From: Chionis minor
Taxonomy: Eukaryota; Chordata; Aves; Charadriiformes; Chionididae
Direction: 5' to 3'
DNA: 64,000 nt
NCBI GenBank assembly: GCA_013398295.1
Contig: VZSF01004752.1
Span: 142,384-206,383, forward strand
Under the pieces are notes generated by a model. The model ran no database searches. It saw nothing but the letters and a program-made list of their open reading frames with translations, and was not told where the DNA came from. The position numbers and the translations under genes were made by a program. Of this stretch, positions 1 to 13,390 are shown in pieces. Within the stretch, counting starts at the first letter, position 1, and each line of letters opens with the position of its first letter.

Positions 1-220
1 CCCGTTTCCTGATGCCCGGCCTTAACCGCTTCCTCGCCGGGGGTTGCCCGGTGTCCGCGCCCCCCAATCCCGAGCTCCCCGCCGGGCACGGCGGCCGCCG
101 CCGGGACCCCTCGGCGCCGCCTGGCTGCCGGGCTCGGCCCCTCCGCACGGGGGAGGGGGTCTCTTATCGGTTATTGTTTGGTTGCATTTCCCCCGTCCCC
201 GGGAGCGCGAGCACGTGCTC
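1..220. promoter_or_regulatory. CpG-rich island at the left edge, possible promoter of a gene lying to the left
   Basis: The first about 220 bases are very GC-rich with dense CpG and GCC repeats, then switch abruptly to an AT-rich stretch (about 225-270) with several TATA-like runs. This is how a vertebrate CpG-island promoter looks. In human, LONRF2 lies next to CHST10 on the same strand with its 5' end facing CHST10, so an LONRF2 promoter reading left on the minus strand is the best guess. No recognisable LONRF2 coding sequence is visible, so the gene name is inference only. A CACGTG E-box sits at 212-217. Confidence 0.45.
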
Positions 221-770
221 CGTCTTAAAAAAATAAAAATATATCTATATAAAAATATATAAAAATGTCCCAAACCCCACAACTCTCAGAGGAAAAAAAA
301 GTCCTTTTCTGTAAGTGGCGGCCCTGCCAGCTCAGCTTGGGATCGGCGGGGCGTGCTGAGCGCTGGCTTGTGCATCGGCAGCGACAATAAAGATAATGCA
401 GCTGGAAGTTAGTTAATCATGCGTGAGTCAGAAAGGAATCCGACTCGCTCCGCAGGAATAACAGGAGTAAAAAAAAAAAAAAGTAAAAAAAAAGGCAACG
501 TTTATTTTAGACACAGCTGTAAACAAACCGTTCTTCGGAGGAGCGGAGAGGCTGTCAGCTGAATGAGGAGGTACATGTGTCCGGACGCTTTTTGGATCGT
601 AGCTGAGCAGCAGAGGGTATTCCCATTTTTTGCCTCTCACCTCCTAGGCCTTAAGCCCCTAAATGATAGCCTCTTAGCCCACGTTGGGCTAACCTTAGCC
701 CTCATTCCTTAACTATTGTACCAATTAGTCTGAATGTGAGGACCTTTGTCTCTTAGAATATCAAAGTCAC
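221..770. other. Intergenic, no gene seen
   Basis: AT-rich DNA follows the left CpG island, with an AP-1-type TGAGTCA at 424-430 and an A-rich run at about 470-492. Short ORFs here show no family resemblance. Confidence 0.5.
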
Positions 771-1355
771 AGAATCACAGTATGGTAGGGGTTGGAAGCG
801 ACCTCTGGAGATCATCTGGTCCAACCCTCCTGCCAGAGCAGGTCCACCTACAGCAGGTTGCACAGGATGGCGTCCAGGTGGGTTTTGAATGTCTCCAGAG
901 TCGGAGACTCTACCACCTCTGTGGGCAGCCTGTTCCAGTGCTCTGCCACCCTCAAAGGAAAGAAGTTCCTCCTCACGTTTAGATAGAACTTCTTATGTTC
1001 AAGTTTGTGCCCGTCACCTCTTGTCCTGCCACTGGGCACCATGGAAAAAAGACTGGCCCCATTGTCCCGGCACCCTCCCTTCAAGTATTTGTAAGCATTG
1101 ATGAAATCCCCCCTCAGTCTTCTCCACACTAAAAAGACCCAACTCCCTCAGCCTTTCCTCATAAGAAAGATGTTCCAGTGCCTTAATCATCTCTGTAGCC
1201 CTTCGCTGCACCCTCTCCAGCAGTTCCCTGTCCTTCTTAAACTGGAGAGCCCAGCACTGGACACAGTACTCAAGTTTGAAGTCTCACCAGGGCAGAGTAG
1301 GGGGGGAGGATGACCTCCCTCGACCTGCTTGCCACACTCTTCTTGATGCACCCTG
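771..1355 (-). mobile_element. CR1 LINE fragment, minus orientation
   Basis: The plus strand starts with the inverted CR1 3' end (ACAGAATCACAG, then the TTGGAAG..GACCTCTGGAGATCATC signature) and runs into the inverted 3' part of the reverse-transcriptase ORF. Read on the minus strand, pieces such as [19 protein letters not shown] and [17 protein letters not shown] are typical CR1 ORF2 C-terminus. The copy is 5'-truncated near 1355 and its reading frame is broken. It belongs to the same CR1 subfamily as the copy at 53,604-53,832. Confidence 0.93.
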
Positions 1356-1661
1356 TAGTTCCGCTCTGCCATATCAAGGACAAGCCATGGGATCTTGGAT
1401 GGATGATGAAAATGTGGACTCGTCACTTGAGCCACCCCCCAGTGTTCCTGGGGCCCTGACAAGGAGCAGCAGCATTTTTGCCCATTGCTCCTGTCCTGCT
1501 CTCCTGGCCATTAGACTCTGGCTGGGAAGTCCCCAGCAGCCCTCCTTGCGTTCCCACGGAAGGAGGGAGCAGGCAAGTCTGTCCTGCCATGTCACTTCTC
1601 CCCACGTGTCTTGGGATTGCTGCGTGACGGCCCGTCACCTCCGGTCATGCCGTCTGAGGTG

Positions 1662-1691
1662 GGCACCAGCTCAGTGGGCACCAGCTCAGGC
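1662..1691. repeat. Two-copy 15-bp tandem repeat
   Basis: The unit TGGGCACCAGCTCAG occurs twice head to tail, the first copy starting with a G variant. It may be the seed of a minisatellite. Confidence 0.6.
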
Positions 1692-1739
1692 GGCGGTATT
1701 GAACACGGCCGGTTGGCCCCTCCGTTTGCTGGGGCACTG

Positions 1740-1773
1740 GTGCCGTGCCGTGCCATGCCGTGCCATGCCGGCG
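1740..1773. repeat. Short GTGCC/ATGCC pentamer array
   Basis: About six imperfect pentamers of the form (G/A)TGCC lie in a row, only about 50 bp from the 15-bp repeat pair. Confidence 0.6.
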
Positions 1774-4700
1774 TGCTGGGATGGCTGCGGTCCTTTCCTC
1801 ATCAACACTCAGCAGGTGCTTCTAGCAGAACCTACCATGAAGTGAGGCTAGCACTTTATTTAGCAAGGCGATCAATAGCCTCTCGGCATGCAGCCTCTGG
1901 GGTTTTTTTTCCAAGACATCTATTTGTGAGGGAACAAAATTACCTGGCTGCTGTTCAAACTGACTCAGCAGGCCACCTTTTTCCTTCCTCCCACGGACAG
2001 AATTGCTCGCCACCAGTGTCTGAGCACCCCTGCATCGCTCTTCTCTTTGAGGCTTATTTTGGGGGCCATGTTCTTTCGTGGGTCTTCTTGCTCCAGAACA
2101 CAGTTCATTTGTATGTCTGGCCGTGGTGCTACCCTGCACTTGTATCTGCTATTTGCCTCTCTGAGCAATAAAGCCACTTTGATGGAGTTCCCTTTTGCAA
2201 CACTGGTAAGAATTCCCTGAGTCCGAGCGTTCATACTTTGTGGGAAAAAATGATATCCTAAGAAACAGCGAGAAACAGAGGGAAAGAAACTAAAGTAAAA
2301 TTATTAATGATAAATACTTCAGAAGATCATGCTTCTCATTGAAATTATTGGTAGTACGCCCAGGTTATTCATCCAAGGTCAGCAAACGTGACATAGGAGA
2401 CTCCTGCCAAGAAGTTCCAGTAAAACAGGTGCCCCGTGACATGGTTGTGTGGTTTACGGCTTCTTGTTGGACGAACTACAAGCAGCTGGTTGCGATAGCC
2501 CCAAAGCAGAATAGATTTTTCATAAAGCACCTGAAAGCCACCTGAAACACCACAGTTGATTTATAATTTTTATCAGAAGAAAAGCTGTAGTTGCTACCTA
2601 GGATTAAAACGTTGCCTGCTTCAGGAGATGAAGGACCTCCTCTCGTACTCAGCAAAACCATAGCAAAACTTCTGCTGGGTTCATCATCTTAAAACAAACA
2701 AACAAAAAAAAGCCCTGTCACCCCAAATTAGCCATTATATGTCAGGCTGTTAGAGGTGCTCCCTGTTAGCAGTATTATTTTTCCTGTTAATAGTATGCTT
2801 TCACTTAGGAGTGGCCTCATCCTGCTCTCTGAAGCAACGTGCAGTTGCAGAAGTCCATCTGCTTTGCAAGGGGAGAATTACAGGTGCTTACTCCACCGAG
2901 TCACTGTTACACACTTCAAAGTCGACACTAGGTTTCCTTTAAGTTTGTAGCCTAATTTTCAACTTCTTCCCGAGGCCCAGCTTTCCCAGGGTTTTCCCCC
3001 AGGGTAGAATTTTACTTGAAAGTTCGAAGGGGAAAGGAGGAGATGAAGCAGCTTTGAAACAGCGGCATTTACATATTTGGAGGGCATTTTAATTCCTCTA
3101 ACACGCTTCTATTCCAACGTAGCTTGAAGTGTTAAGCTCTGGTTTGTTTTGATGATCTTGTGAAGCAAATCTGTCTTTTATTGTTTTGGGATAGGTTAAT
3201 TAGAAAAGAATGATATTATATGATCAATGCACAGACAGGTACACGCGTGGACAGTCAAGGACACAAAAATTAAGATATAGCATAATGAAGGCTGTGCTTA
3301 CTTATTTAACTAGTCTTCTTCATGCATTAACCTGATGCAATTTTAATTAATCGCATACTGTGTTCTCTACAGGATGCATGCCTTTTTCAGCACACAGGAA
3401 AGCAGCTCCTCAGTTAACGGGCATCCAAACAATAAAGTCCTCGCTGGTCACTGTGCGGCCCCCCCGTGCCTTTAATTTGTATTAGCTGCAGTAGCAGAAT
3501 TACACATTTCCTCACGTGCTTTTCAATAAAATTCAGGGCTGCAGCACTGGAATAGCTGACAAATACGCGCACGTTTTCCCAACCGCTTTTCTCCTTCCTT
3601 AATCACTGCCTCATTTATTGCAGGCTTTCCAGCTTTCAAAAGAAAAGGTCACTGCAGGATTATTACTACTAAAGGCTTTGTCAGCTTAATGAATTTGCCC
3701 CAGCTGAAATAGCAGAAATACAAATTTTATTTATTTTCTTTTTTAAGAAAGCTTTTTTCCAGAAGTATCATTTTTACAAGAAAGTTGCAGGGTAGTGCCA
3801 GTGATGAAAAAGGTGCTGGATAAAAATCTATTGATGTAAACGTAATGAAGATTATTTTTCCCTGTTTAATATGTTAATCCAGCTGCTGTGAATCACAGGA
3901 ACTAAGACTGTTTCTGGAGGTTCTCGTGCTTCCTTGCAACATTCCAGCCACGGAGATGGATCTTGTCCTTTCAGCGTGACACACGTGTATCACGTACAGA
4001 AGATATCACTCTTAACTACATCCTGCACGGGCTGATTGGAAGATTAAACAGCTTAATAATTGTCCAACAAATCATTAACACATCCTACGATGCAAAAGGA
4101 GCCAATTAAAGTGTACTACTGGATTCCCTTCCAATATCTGCTGTGCGGAACAAGCAGCTCCTCACTCTGAGATAAGCACTGTTAAGAAAATCCCCTTCCC
4201 TAAGTATTATATCAATCAGTCTTTATAGTACAAAAGAGTATTAACTTTATTTATATACATTAGTCGGCATTTTACACTGTAATGTAACGAGGTAGCGGCG
4301 TTTTATTGGAGACTTTGGTATTGTTCATACTTAAGTAAAACAAACTAAAGGACAGTCCAGCCCTAGAAATAAGGACCTTGCTTCTTAGAAGCTTAGAGCT
4401 GACCATGAAGGATAAAGGATACCCTGGGACAATCAAGATACCGCCAGCATCCTACACATCTTCGAAACCCTCCTAGCACGGCCTCCTAGATAAGTAACTC
4501 TAGCAAGACGGACTCCAGGGACGTCTGCATCAATACACAAGCAGCAAGAATGCTGCAAAAATATAGTTGCTTTGCAAAGTTTTGTTATGATTAGTAATTG
4601 GTAGCGTGGGTGTTAGTGATTAGTCAAATTGTGTTGTACCTGAACGTTTGAAGGCTCTAAGAACCCTGTGTGAAACCACATGCAGGGTGCCCCAGTTTGG

Positions 4701-6859
4701 CTGGGACACCTCATGCGCATGAATAAATATTTACCCTTGTAATTCTCTATGCTGCATCTGAGCCTCTTCTCCTTGGTCGACAGGGGCCAGTTGGGAATTT
4801 TCATGACAGCACCTGTTTCCTAATCAGAGGGTGATGCCAGCAGCGGCGCCCGGTGAGCTGGGGAGCGGCTGCTGTCCCAGCACATGCAGCTGTGGATGTG
4901 GTTAGCTCATCTGAAGGAGGTCTCTTTCCACATCAGTTGCTTTGGTATTTCCTCGCACAGAGTTGGGGAATTTTTCAGCCTCATTCGGTAAGTATCAGCT
5001 TGGACTTTCAGAACATCGCAAATATTTTCCATTGTGCTGGTTCGCGTGCCTGAAGAAATAGCAAGACCTCTGTCACTCTGTGTTGCTGGCGCCATCAGGG
5101 GTTTTGGCAGTCACAGAGTTGGAGCAGGACGTCCTCTTTGTTGGGCGCTGATCTCCATCCACTTCTGGGTACCTGGGGTCAGTTTGCACATCGAGCAGGA
5201 GGGGGTTCTGCAAGAAAATCCTTGTTGAAAAAGGGTGAAGTTACACCCGCGTTGCAATCCCAAATCCAACTGTGGCTTAGCAAAGCCCCACTCGCCCTCC
5301 TTGGGACTGCGTGCACATGTTTAAGTGCAGCAGCACCTGGATCAGGCCGAAACCCAACAGCCCAAGCATTTGCCCCACATGGGTAGAAAGTGCCGTCACT
5401 CAGGCTCATGTCATGCCTGGGCATCCTGGAGTTCAGCGAGATGAGACACACCACGGCAAGGGACCCTTCTGGTGTCTGGCATCGAGCTCGTTTTAAAAAG
5501 CAGGAGAGCACACTGCAGCTGATAGCCTCCCAAATCCCTTCTGCTGCCACCCACCCACATGGGCGGTTGTCCAGCCGGATGGTGGGTACAGCAGGTGGCA
5601 TCTCTGTGCGTACACAAGACATCTATTGGCATCTGGAGTTTCTGCACCTCTCACATTTCTACAGCACTGCACAAAGACTTTTCAGGGAGATGGGCTGGAA
5701 ATACAGATGGAGAACAGCATTTCTCAAGGCACACTCTCTCCCGGCCCTGCTGGGACATCATTATTTTCTCAGAAATTTCATCTTGCTCTTGTCATGCTTG
5801 ACTTTTGCATACATATAATCTTACGTATGCATCTTTTCATGTGGTATTTTTTCACTGAGAGACATCTTGTTTTCTGTCTACTACTATTAGTGGAAAAAGG
5901 GCCCATTGAAATGTAGTGCTTTGCCCTGTTTCAGAAGGAATTCCGCTATAGTTTTACAATGTCAGTGTGACACTGCACACTGGCAAGTCTTCTCTGAGGC
6001 TGTGCTCTGGAACAGATTTTCTAGAAGCCTGGAGAAGGACATCCTGGTGTTGTGCTCTAGCATCCTACCTGTGGTCACAGTTTCCCACGATTCGTATGCT
6101 TAGGTCTAGGTACCACCTTCATTAGTAGCAGCGTGGGGGCTTTTGTTTTGGGAGTGCTGCCCAGGATTCACCAAAGGCAAAGCTGGACCTCAAGCATTAA
6201 TTGCTTTCCCCATGTTAAAATTCTTGGTTGGTTGCAATCCAACGTGAGGAGAATGAATAACATCTATCAGACACGCACAAGAGACACTGTTTTGCCTGCA
6301 AGAAACTTTCTTGCCCTGTTTTGATTGCTTCTTTACTGTGAGTCAGCCTATGACACATTTTCATGAAACTCCCAGACTATGCTGACAAAATTAAATGTGG
6401 GTCAGATGGGAAAAAAGCATTATGAAGAGCTGACAGTGTTAAGTCAGAAAAGAGATCACGTTCCTACAAATGGAGAGCAGTGCAATGCCTTGTTCCCCCT
6501 GGAAATTCCTGATAGCTGCCTTCACGATCCCACTCAAGGAATACTCTGTGAGTCCATGCTGCAGCAATCCAATTCCAATTATAAAGTGATTTGTGGTAAG
6601 GTGTTCAGCATGGGCCCTTGACAGAGCACCCATCACCTTGAACCTCATTGCTATCATCAGCTCAAGCATTAGAAACCTCCCAATGACATCCTTGGCCCTA
6701 AGTGTCTTGCAGCCTACAAAACACATGGGCAGGTTGAAAGATAAAATTTGGAGAGAACATAGCAAAATAGTAAGTCTGCTGTTCTTTGCCAGTCGAGAAC
6801 AGGCAGAACAAGGCAAGTTTCCACCTCTTAAACAATGAAACAAAGAGTGTTTGCCTGTT

Positions 6860-6908
6860 GGTTTTTTGTTGTTTTTTAAATTTTGTTTTGTTTTGGGTTT
6901 TTTTTGGC
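6860..6908. repeat. T/G low-complexity tract
   Basis: Runs of T broken by G or GGG (TTTTGTT, TTTTGGG). Similar tracts occur at 31,639-31,738, 34,791-34,870 (complementary strand) and 41,097-41,140. Confidence 0.7.
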
Positions 6909-9900
6909 AGAGGCAAGTATTGGAAGAAGAGTGTAGTGTTTTTTCATATTTTGACTAAATGCTGATTTTGGGTCACCATAGCAGAGCAGGCTGCTTCAGC
7001 AGAAAGGTCAGCCATCCTGTTCTTCAGGGTGCGGCTGAGGGGATGAATTTCATCAGTCTGTCCAAATCAAGGCATCTCTATTTCTGAGTCAGAACCTTCA
7101 TTTTTTCTGCTCAGCGGGCCGTGCTGTGGAAATATGAGCTCAGGAAAGATCACTGGATGGTCACTGGGGCACTTGGAGAGGGAGCTGGCTCCAAACACCT
7201 CAGCCAAGAAGGCAAACTGAATGTTTGCTGCCCCAGGAATGAAAATCCAAGTGCCAGGACTCTCCTGGAGTGGGAAGAGGTGGAGGATGCCAAGCCAAGA
7301 TGAAGAGTGAGGTTACGTGGCAGGGGTCAGCAGGGATGATGGTGTCACCCAGACAGGTAGTGTGGTTGCACACATCTCCCCATGCTCAGCCATGAGGACC
7401 CAGGTGGGACCACCTGCTTCCATCACTGGGGACTGGGGAGGGTGGCAGCACCACGGCCGCCTTCCCCCTGGAGAAATGGCCTTCACCAAGGGAGGGTCAA
7501 TTACCTCAGAAACCAAAAAACCAGGCAAGAAGGGCTGAAGAAAGCTATGGAGGAGACTGTGGGAGGTTCCTGCTTACACAGAAGAGGTGAGGCGGTAAGA
7601 GGACCTGAAGGAGGAATAAGAAAGTAACGAACAGGAAGGGCAGGAGGCTTGAACAATTTGTTAGTGAACGGTCACCGTCAGAAAAGAGACCACAGCCAGA
7701 CAACAGCTGTTTCAGTCATGTGGGAACAGCATGGCTGGGACTGGGAAAATAATACAGGAGTGTGAACAGACATAAGATCTCATCTGGAAAACACAGTGCA
7801 GGCAGGAATAGAAATATTCAGACAAAGCCTGAACATTAGGGCCAAACCACAGGAAACAATGATTAAAGGTCTGAGTGACAAGAAGTGCAGTGATACAGGA
7901 TGGTTGTGATCAAGTGTGAAATGATCTAGCCCTTTGGCCATGGCTAGGTACCCACGAAGGGATGTCAGGAGGACACATCGTGACTTATTTTAGCTGCGGG
8001 GACAAAGAAGATAATAGCTGAAGCTATATTTGGGGCTGACATTGCCCAGAGGGGCACTGGAGACGAAAGCCAAGAACAGCTCTGAGGGACAGCATACTTC
8101 TGCCCCAGGACACCTGAAAGAAAGTGGAATCGGGAGGCAGCAGTCATGAAGCTTCCAGGGATGACAGGACGTTAACAGCAAAGCACATTGTGAAGGGGAC
8201 CAAAACAGATTGGAGGAGACCTAAAGTAGAATTAGAGGAAAATAAAAGTCAGTGGCTCTGGGCAGCAAACTGACAGCATTTGGAGGTGAAGGGGCAGGGA
8301 AGCAGGAAGGGCAGTGCTCCATCGTGCGACAGAAGGGACATTTTCCACGTAGGCTGGTGAGAAGCTGAGGGGAAGGATGAGGTACATGGTAAGAGAAAGG
8401 AGGTGAGAGGCTGCAGGCGCTGGGGGAGGAGAGGCTGAAGAGGGCGAGCAGTTTTAAGCTTCCACGGCAGCAGTGCCATGGGGCGGATGAACCACAACAA
8501 GCTCTTTTGTACATCTGGGCTGTCTTCTCAAGTGTCTTTTTGCTTTGAAGAAATGAGCAAGATTCTGAGTGGGGAAGATTTTCAGAAGAAAAACCCCTGA
8601 ATTCAGCTGCAGGACCAGAATGATGGAAGAATGGAAGGAGAGAAGGAAAAGGTAAAATGCTTGCTTTGTTGGATTTTATTTTTTTTTTAGCCTGTCTCCA
8701 CTGCATCCACACATTAATGACTGCAGAAAAGCAAAACCCCTTTAGGGAGCTGGCAGCCAAAGATAAGGTTACATGCACGTAGACTGGCTCAGATGCAACA
8801 GAGATAATCCTTTACACTGCTTTATTCAACATTTTCATCCAGATTCATTGAGTGTTATTCAGCCAAGAACTAATCAGTTTTAAGATTGATCCAGATTTTA
8901 AGGAAGGCAACAGTAAAACTGCAAAGGATTAGATCAGCCCCTTGAATGAAATATCTGAAAGCAATTCTGTGCATTAAAAGAAGTGCACAAGAAAAATGTA
9001 GGTGTCAGCTCTGTCATAAATAAATGGATGAATATTTTGTGAATCACTCTGTCCGGGAGCTAAAGAGGAGCACTGGAAAGTGAATGCCAGTGTAGTAACC
9101 ACCATTTCCCCAATTAAAACTAATGATTTAGAAAGAAGCAAGACGAGAAGGGAAAAACACTTCCGTGATTAATTCCAATTGCAGTGTGTAAGCTAGTACA
9201 CAGGCAAACCTTTCAGAAATTGAAAGAGTACAAAAATAGGGGTAGGGAGTTTGTAGCCATTTTGATTCAAAGTGTTTTTTAATGAATGCAGCAGTGATTA
9301 GAATGAGTAAAAACACCTGAAGAATCTCTTCCGTCAAGATATTTAGAACGGTTTCCAGCAAAATTTACTCTGAATAGCCAGTGGGGTTGTGCAGAGCCAG
9401 ATACAGCTTTCAAATGTGTGCAAAGCTCATGTATAAAGCTCATTTTTCTACTCATGCAAACACAGGAGTAAAAATGTTGTAATTTCTCCATCACAGAAAC
9501 ACATGGTACTTACTTCTACGAGCTACAGGGAGATGTATTTTAAATGGTTGTCTGTATAAAGTCCCAATACAGAATAGCCACAGCTGACTGCTAAAGCTGA
9601 CCATTAGTTTACCCGTTACCACATGAATAAGCCTTCTTCCAGCCTACTCTCAAGCACCGATACATAGTCTGCGCATGACACAGTCTACCTGCATACATAC
9701 ACACATCTATTTTCTGGTTTTATTAAACCAGTAATCAGCAGACTCCACAGCACTCTCGTCTCTTCTAGCAGTCTCTTCTCCCAGGCCTGCTTGGCTCAGA
9801 TCCTCTATAAACATTATTTAAATGGTGGCTTTCAACTTCCTTATTTTTCTAGGTGGGGCAGCAAGCCCAACCCTTCAGCAGAGTCAGCAGATTTCACGTA

Positions 9901-12235
9901 CCGCAGAGTCAATGCCAGCTAACCAGGTAGAGCCGTGCAGGCAGGTGTCACTGATGACTTACAACTACACTCAAGACTAATTAGTTCCAAGATGTGCCAT
10001 ATCTCAGTAGGCAGTCAACTGTCTCACTTCCGACTGAAATTCAAACTGGTCACTAAGAAAAAGACTCACAGTGTCTGGAAACCTAATCCTTGCATCTCTG
10101 GTTTGTCAGGTGCCATTAAGTGTGAATAGATGCAGGTGATTTACAGAAAGATACAGACTGCTGCTGCACAGCTGCAAAATTAAATGTCTTCTGGATGTGG
10201 TGCCAGGGATTTAGATTTACACTACAAGGGAATAAAAGAGTCCCTAATGCTACTCCAGGCTCAGTCAGCCTGATTTGATTCTTAAAGCAAATTTCTGGAA
10301 ACGGGGATTGAGAAACAAAACAATGCTTTTTTTTTTTTTTTTTTACCTTTAACCCTTTCCATTTCTCTTGAACCCACATAGCATGGGACTGACATATAAG
10401 GTCAAAGAACTTGAAAAGCTGACAGTGGTTTTGCAGTGCATGCCAGGAACAGAGCCTTATTCCACGGAGGTTTACAGGAGTGGTGACGTACGTGAGAATA
10501 TTAGAAAAGGCAGAAACCCCACTGCTAGAAGTCAGTCCCAGTTCTTTCCACCTCTAGTGATTGTTCTCGTAAGGTGCAGGATCTTCCACTGGCATCTATG
10601 CCAGAACAGACATCACATCTAATCTCCTGGATGCAGTGAACTGCAGCCTCCCAAGCATGAACAGACAAAGCTTGAAGAAAGTTTATAGTAGAAATAAATA
10701 ATAAATATTTAACTGTGATAGTAATGGAAGGTAATTACCTGTGAAGGTAATTAAAGCCAAGATATTTTACTAAGGGCTGTGACGACTTCTCCTTTAATGG
10801 ACCTTTGTAAATTCAGGTCAGATTCCTTCCTCCTCCCCTTTACTAAATGGGCACCTGCAGTCAAAATAGGGTCAATCCAGGAGTATTGTTTAACAGCTGT
10901 GTGATGTAGAAAGTCAGAAGAGATGATTACAGAGTCTCTGTACAACCTATGAAGCGGTCTAGGACACAGATCCCTAACACTACTTCTTTCTAGCCTCTCT
11001 GTGCTCATTCTGGTTGGAAAGTCTCTCTTGTTGTTTGCCCATGTTTGGGTGAAGTTTCACTCGGGGCTTGCACAGCGGCATTAATATTGCCCTGTCTTCA
11101 CCAGAAATCCCTGAGTGCATGCCTAAATAACAAATACTAGGCACAGGAGTGGTGACAACGCTTGACTCGCTGCCAGAAGATCTGCGTAAAAACATTCACA
11201 GCAGGGCAGCTTAAGGGTATTCTGATTTAATTTAGAACTCAAACACAATTTTTCTTAATTAACAAAAAATACTCTCTTTGTTTCCAGAGTCTGACCCTGG
11301 CCCCCCTCCCAACCTGTAAAACGACCGAAAAAACCCCCATGATAGGCCAAATAAGCAATAATGATGGAAGCTAACCATTACAAGGATTTTCTCTGTGCGC
11401 ATTTCATTACCTTCACACAAATACCTTAAGGCTTCTGCAGCTGTGAAAGGATTATTAACAGAGTGGTTTGTGTTCCTATCGCACACTGAACACCCCAGTT
11501 GCTACGTGGGTGTCAAGCTCCAATCAAGGCAATGCACAGCAGCCACCAAACACTTACTGTATATCTCTGAAAGGCACAGCAGGCACACAGTGCCGTTCAG
11601 GTGGGACAGAGGTACCGTCCTCCAGTAAAACTGGGTCCAGAGCAGTGGTGCTCGAGGTTAAAAACCTGCCAGTGAGTCAACAGCATGAGCTGTCAAGCCA
11701 GAGGAACTTCCTGACAAGTGAAATTGCTGTTTGTCTTTTGCTCAGCACATCACACCCAGCGTATGTTACTTGGAAAACACCGTGTGAGCGGGCGATCACA
11801 TTGCCTGGGTACCAAGGTGCCGGTGGAAAACAAGGTAAGGAGGTCAAGAGTACAGCCAAACAAGCATTGCTTCATTTGTGTCTCAGAGAGGGGATTTTTG
11901 AGCATGAGGAATTCTAAAAGGTCCCTCGCTTGCATGCCAAGGGGGTCGGAGAGAGTGATGTTAATCAGGTAAAGAAAAAAGGCTAGAAGTAGATAGGATC
12001 GTGTAAGTGTCCCTTTCTAGCCCTCCTGCACTGAATGGCATTCAGACAGCCTTTCACCTTCTGCATAGGTCACTTCACAGAACTACAACAGGTATGTTCC
12101 ATGGGCTCCTCCTACTCCATATAACTTCCATTTTCAAGAGAAAAAGGAAAGACAGATAAAAGTAAGGAGCAAGTTGAGGAGCTTGCTTACTATGCTTACT
12201 GCCTACCCAGACCATAGTAACAGAAAAACGTGTTT

Positions 12236-13390
12236 GGAAAGGATCTGTAGAGATCATCTATTCCAAACTCTGCTCAACACAGGGCCAAACTCTTAGTTAG
12301 ATGAAGGCACTCAGTTGAGAAGGTTGCTGCATACAGCTGAGTTTCACACAGCTCCAAGGACGGTGATTCCTCAGCCGCCCTGGGCACCTGCTCCAGCACT
12401 GGCCCACACTTGCTGTAAAGAGCCTCTTTTCTTATATCCAGACAGAATTTTCCAAAATTTGTGACCACTGTCATCCTTGTAGCTCCGAGAATATCACATC
12501 TTTTCTATAGCCAGCTAGCCATTAGGTAGTTGAAGAACATAGTCTATACAACCAAGGAACATACATTACATAAAAGGAATAGGAGGAGATAAGTGTATAT
12601 ATATATACTGCATGCTCCCCAGCAAGTTGCTCCCTAGCCTGGGCTGATGCCTGGGATTGTTTGGCCCCTGGTGCTGAATCCTGCACTTCTTGTCAAGCTT
12701 CATGAGGCTTCCGCTGGCCCAACCCTCAGGTTTTTCAATGCTGCTCTACCATCCAGCATAGCCCAACACACAATTTATTGCCATCCACGAAATGGCTGAA
12801 GGTGCACTCTGGCTCATCATCCGGGATCAGTGATGAACATACTGAACTGACCCCTTGCATTGACCTTGGGAGGCTCTGTTTGCTCCACTGTGCCACCTGG
12901 ACATCGAGCCATTGATTATTATCTTTCTGTCCAGCACTTCAGCCAGCTTCTAATCCATCTTCCTGTTTCTTCACCCAGCCTACGTTTCCTCAGCTTTCAA
13001 ATGAGAGTCCTGTGGGACAGCACATCAAAATATGTTTTGGACACAAGACAAACAATATCTGCTGCTGTCCCCTTGTCTCCAGGGCCAGCTGTTCCTGCAC
13101 TGAAGGTACCCAGGCTTACCAGGTGTGACATGCTCATGCTGAAGCCATGCTGACAGACCCCGACAGCCACCTGGTGCTCCATGAGCCTGAAAATGGATTC
13201 CCAGGGTATGTGCTGTGCAACTCTTGCTGCCCAAGGGATGGAGTGGAGGCTGCCCGCCCTGCCACTTCCTAGAACCTCATTCATTAGTGTCAGCCTTTTT
13301 CACGATCACCAGGGAGGTCTCCATGATTTTCTGCTGATGATTTGCAGCAGTCTTGTACTCACATCACCCTCCAGCCCCAAACATCAGTGA
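12236..13390 (-). mobile_element. Ancient, diverged CR1 copy, minus orientation
   Basis: 12,236-12,490 resembles an inverted old CR1 3' region: GATCTGTAGAGATCATC, then a diverged 'omega' of the reverse-transcriptase end. 12,633-13,390 resembles the more 5' part of CR1 ORF2 in inverse, with landmarks such as GGCTGATGCCTGGGATTG, AAGGTGCACTCTGG, GTCCTGTGGGACAGCACATC and CCATGCTGACAG. The middle (12,490-12,633) does not align by eye. It reads best as one old element of a CR1-X/Y-like family with a deletion, full of substitutions and indels and with no intact frame. Confidence 0.72.

Larger units (their letters stand above)
1356..12235. other. Long intergenic stretch, no gene recognised
   Basis: No splice-bounded coding exons, tRNAs or clear repeats were recognised in about 10.9 kb. 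There are small tandem motifs at 1662-1770, several ATTA/TAATTA-rich patches at about 3,160-4,130, a T/G-rich tract at 6,860-6,908 and a poly-T run at about 10,327-10,344. The longest frames (for example 8221-8778 minus, 185 codons, and 5179-5622 minus, 147 codons) have no recognisable domains and are probably chance. Confidence 0.5.

Noticed and set aside
8221..8778. 185-codon minus-strand ORF
   Set aside because: Low-complexity serine/leucine/proline-rich translation of a purine-rich plus strand. It shows no domain, no splice context and no family resemblance.
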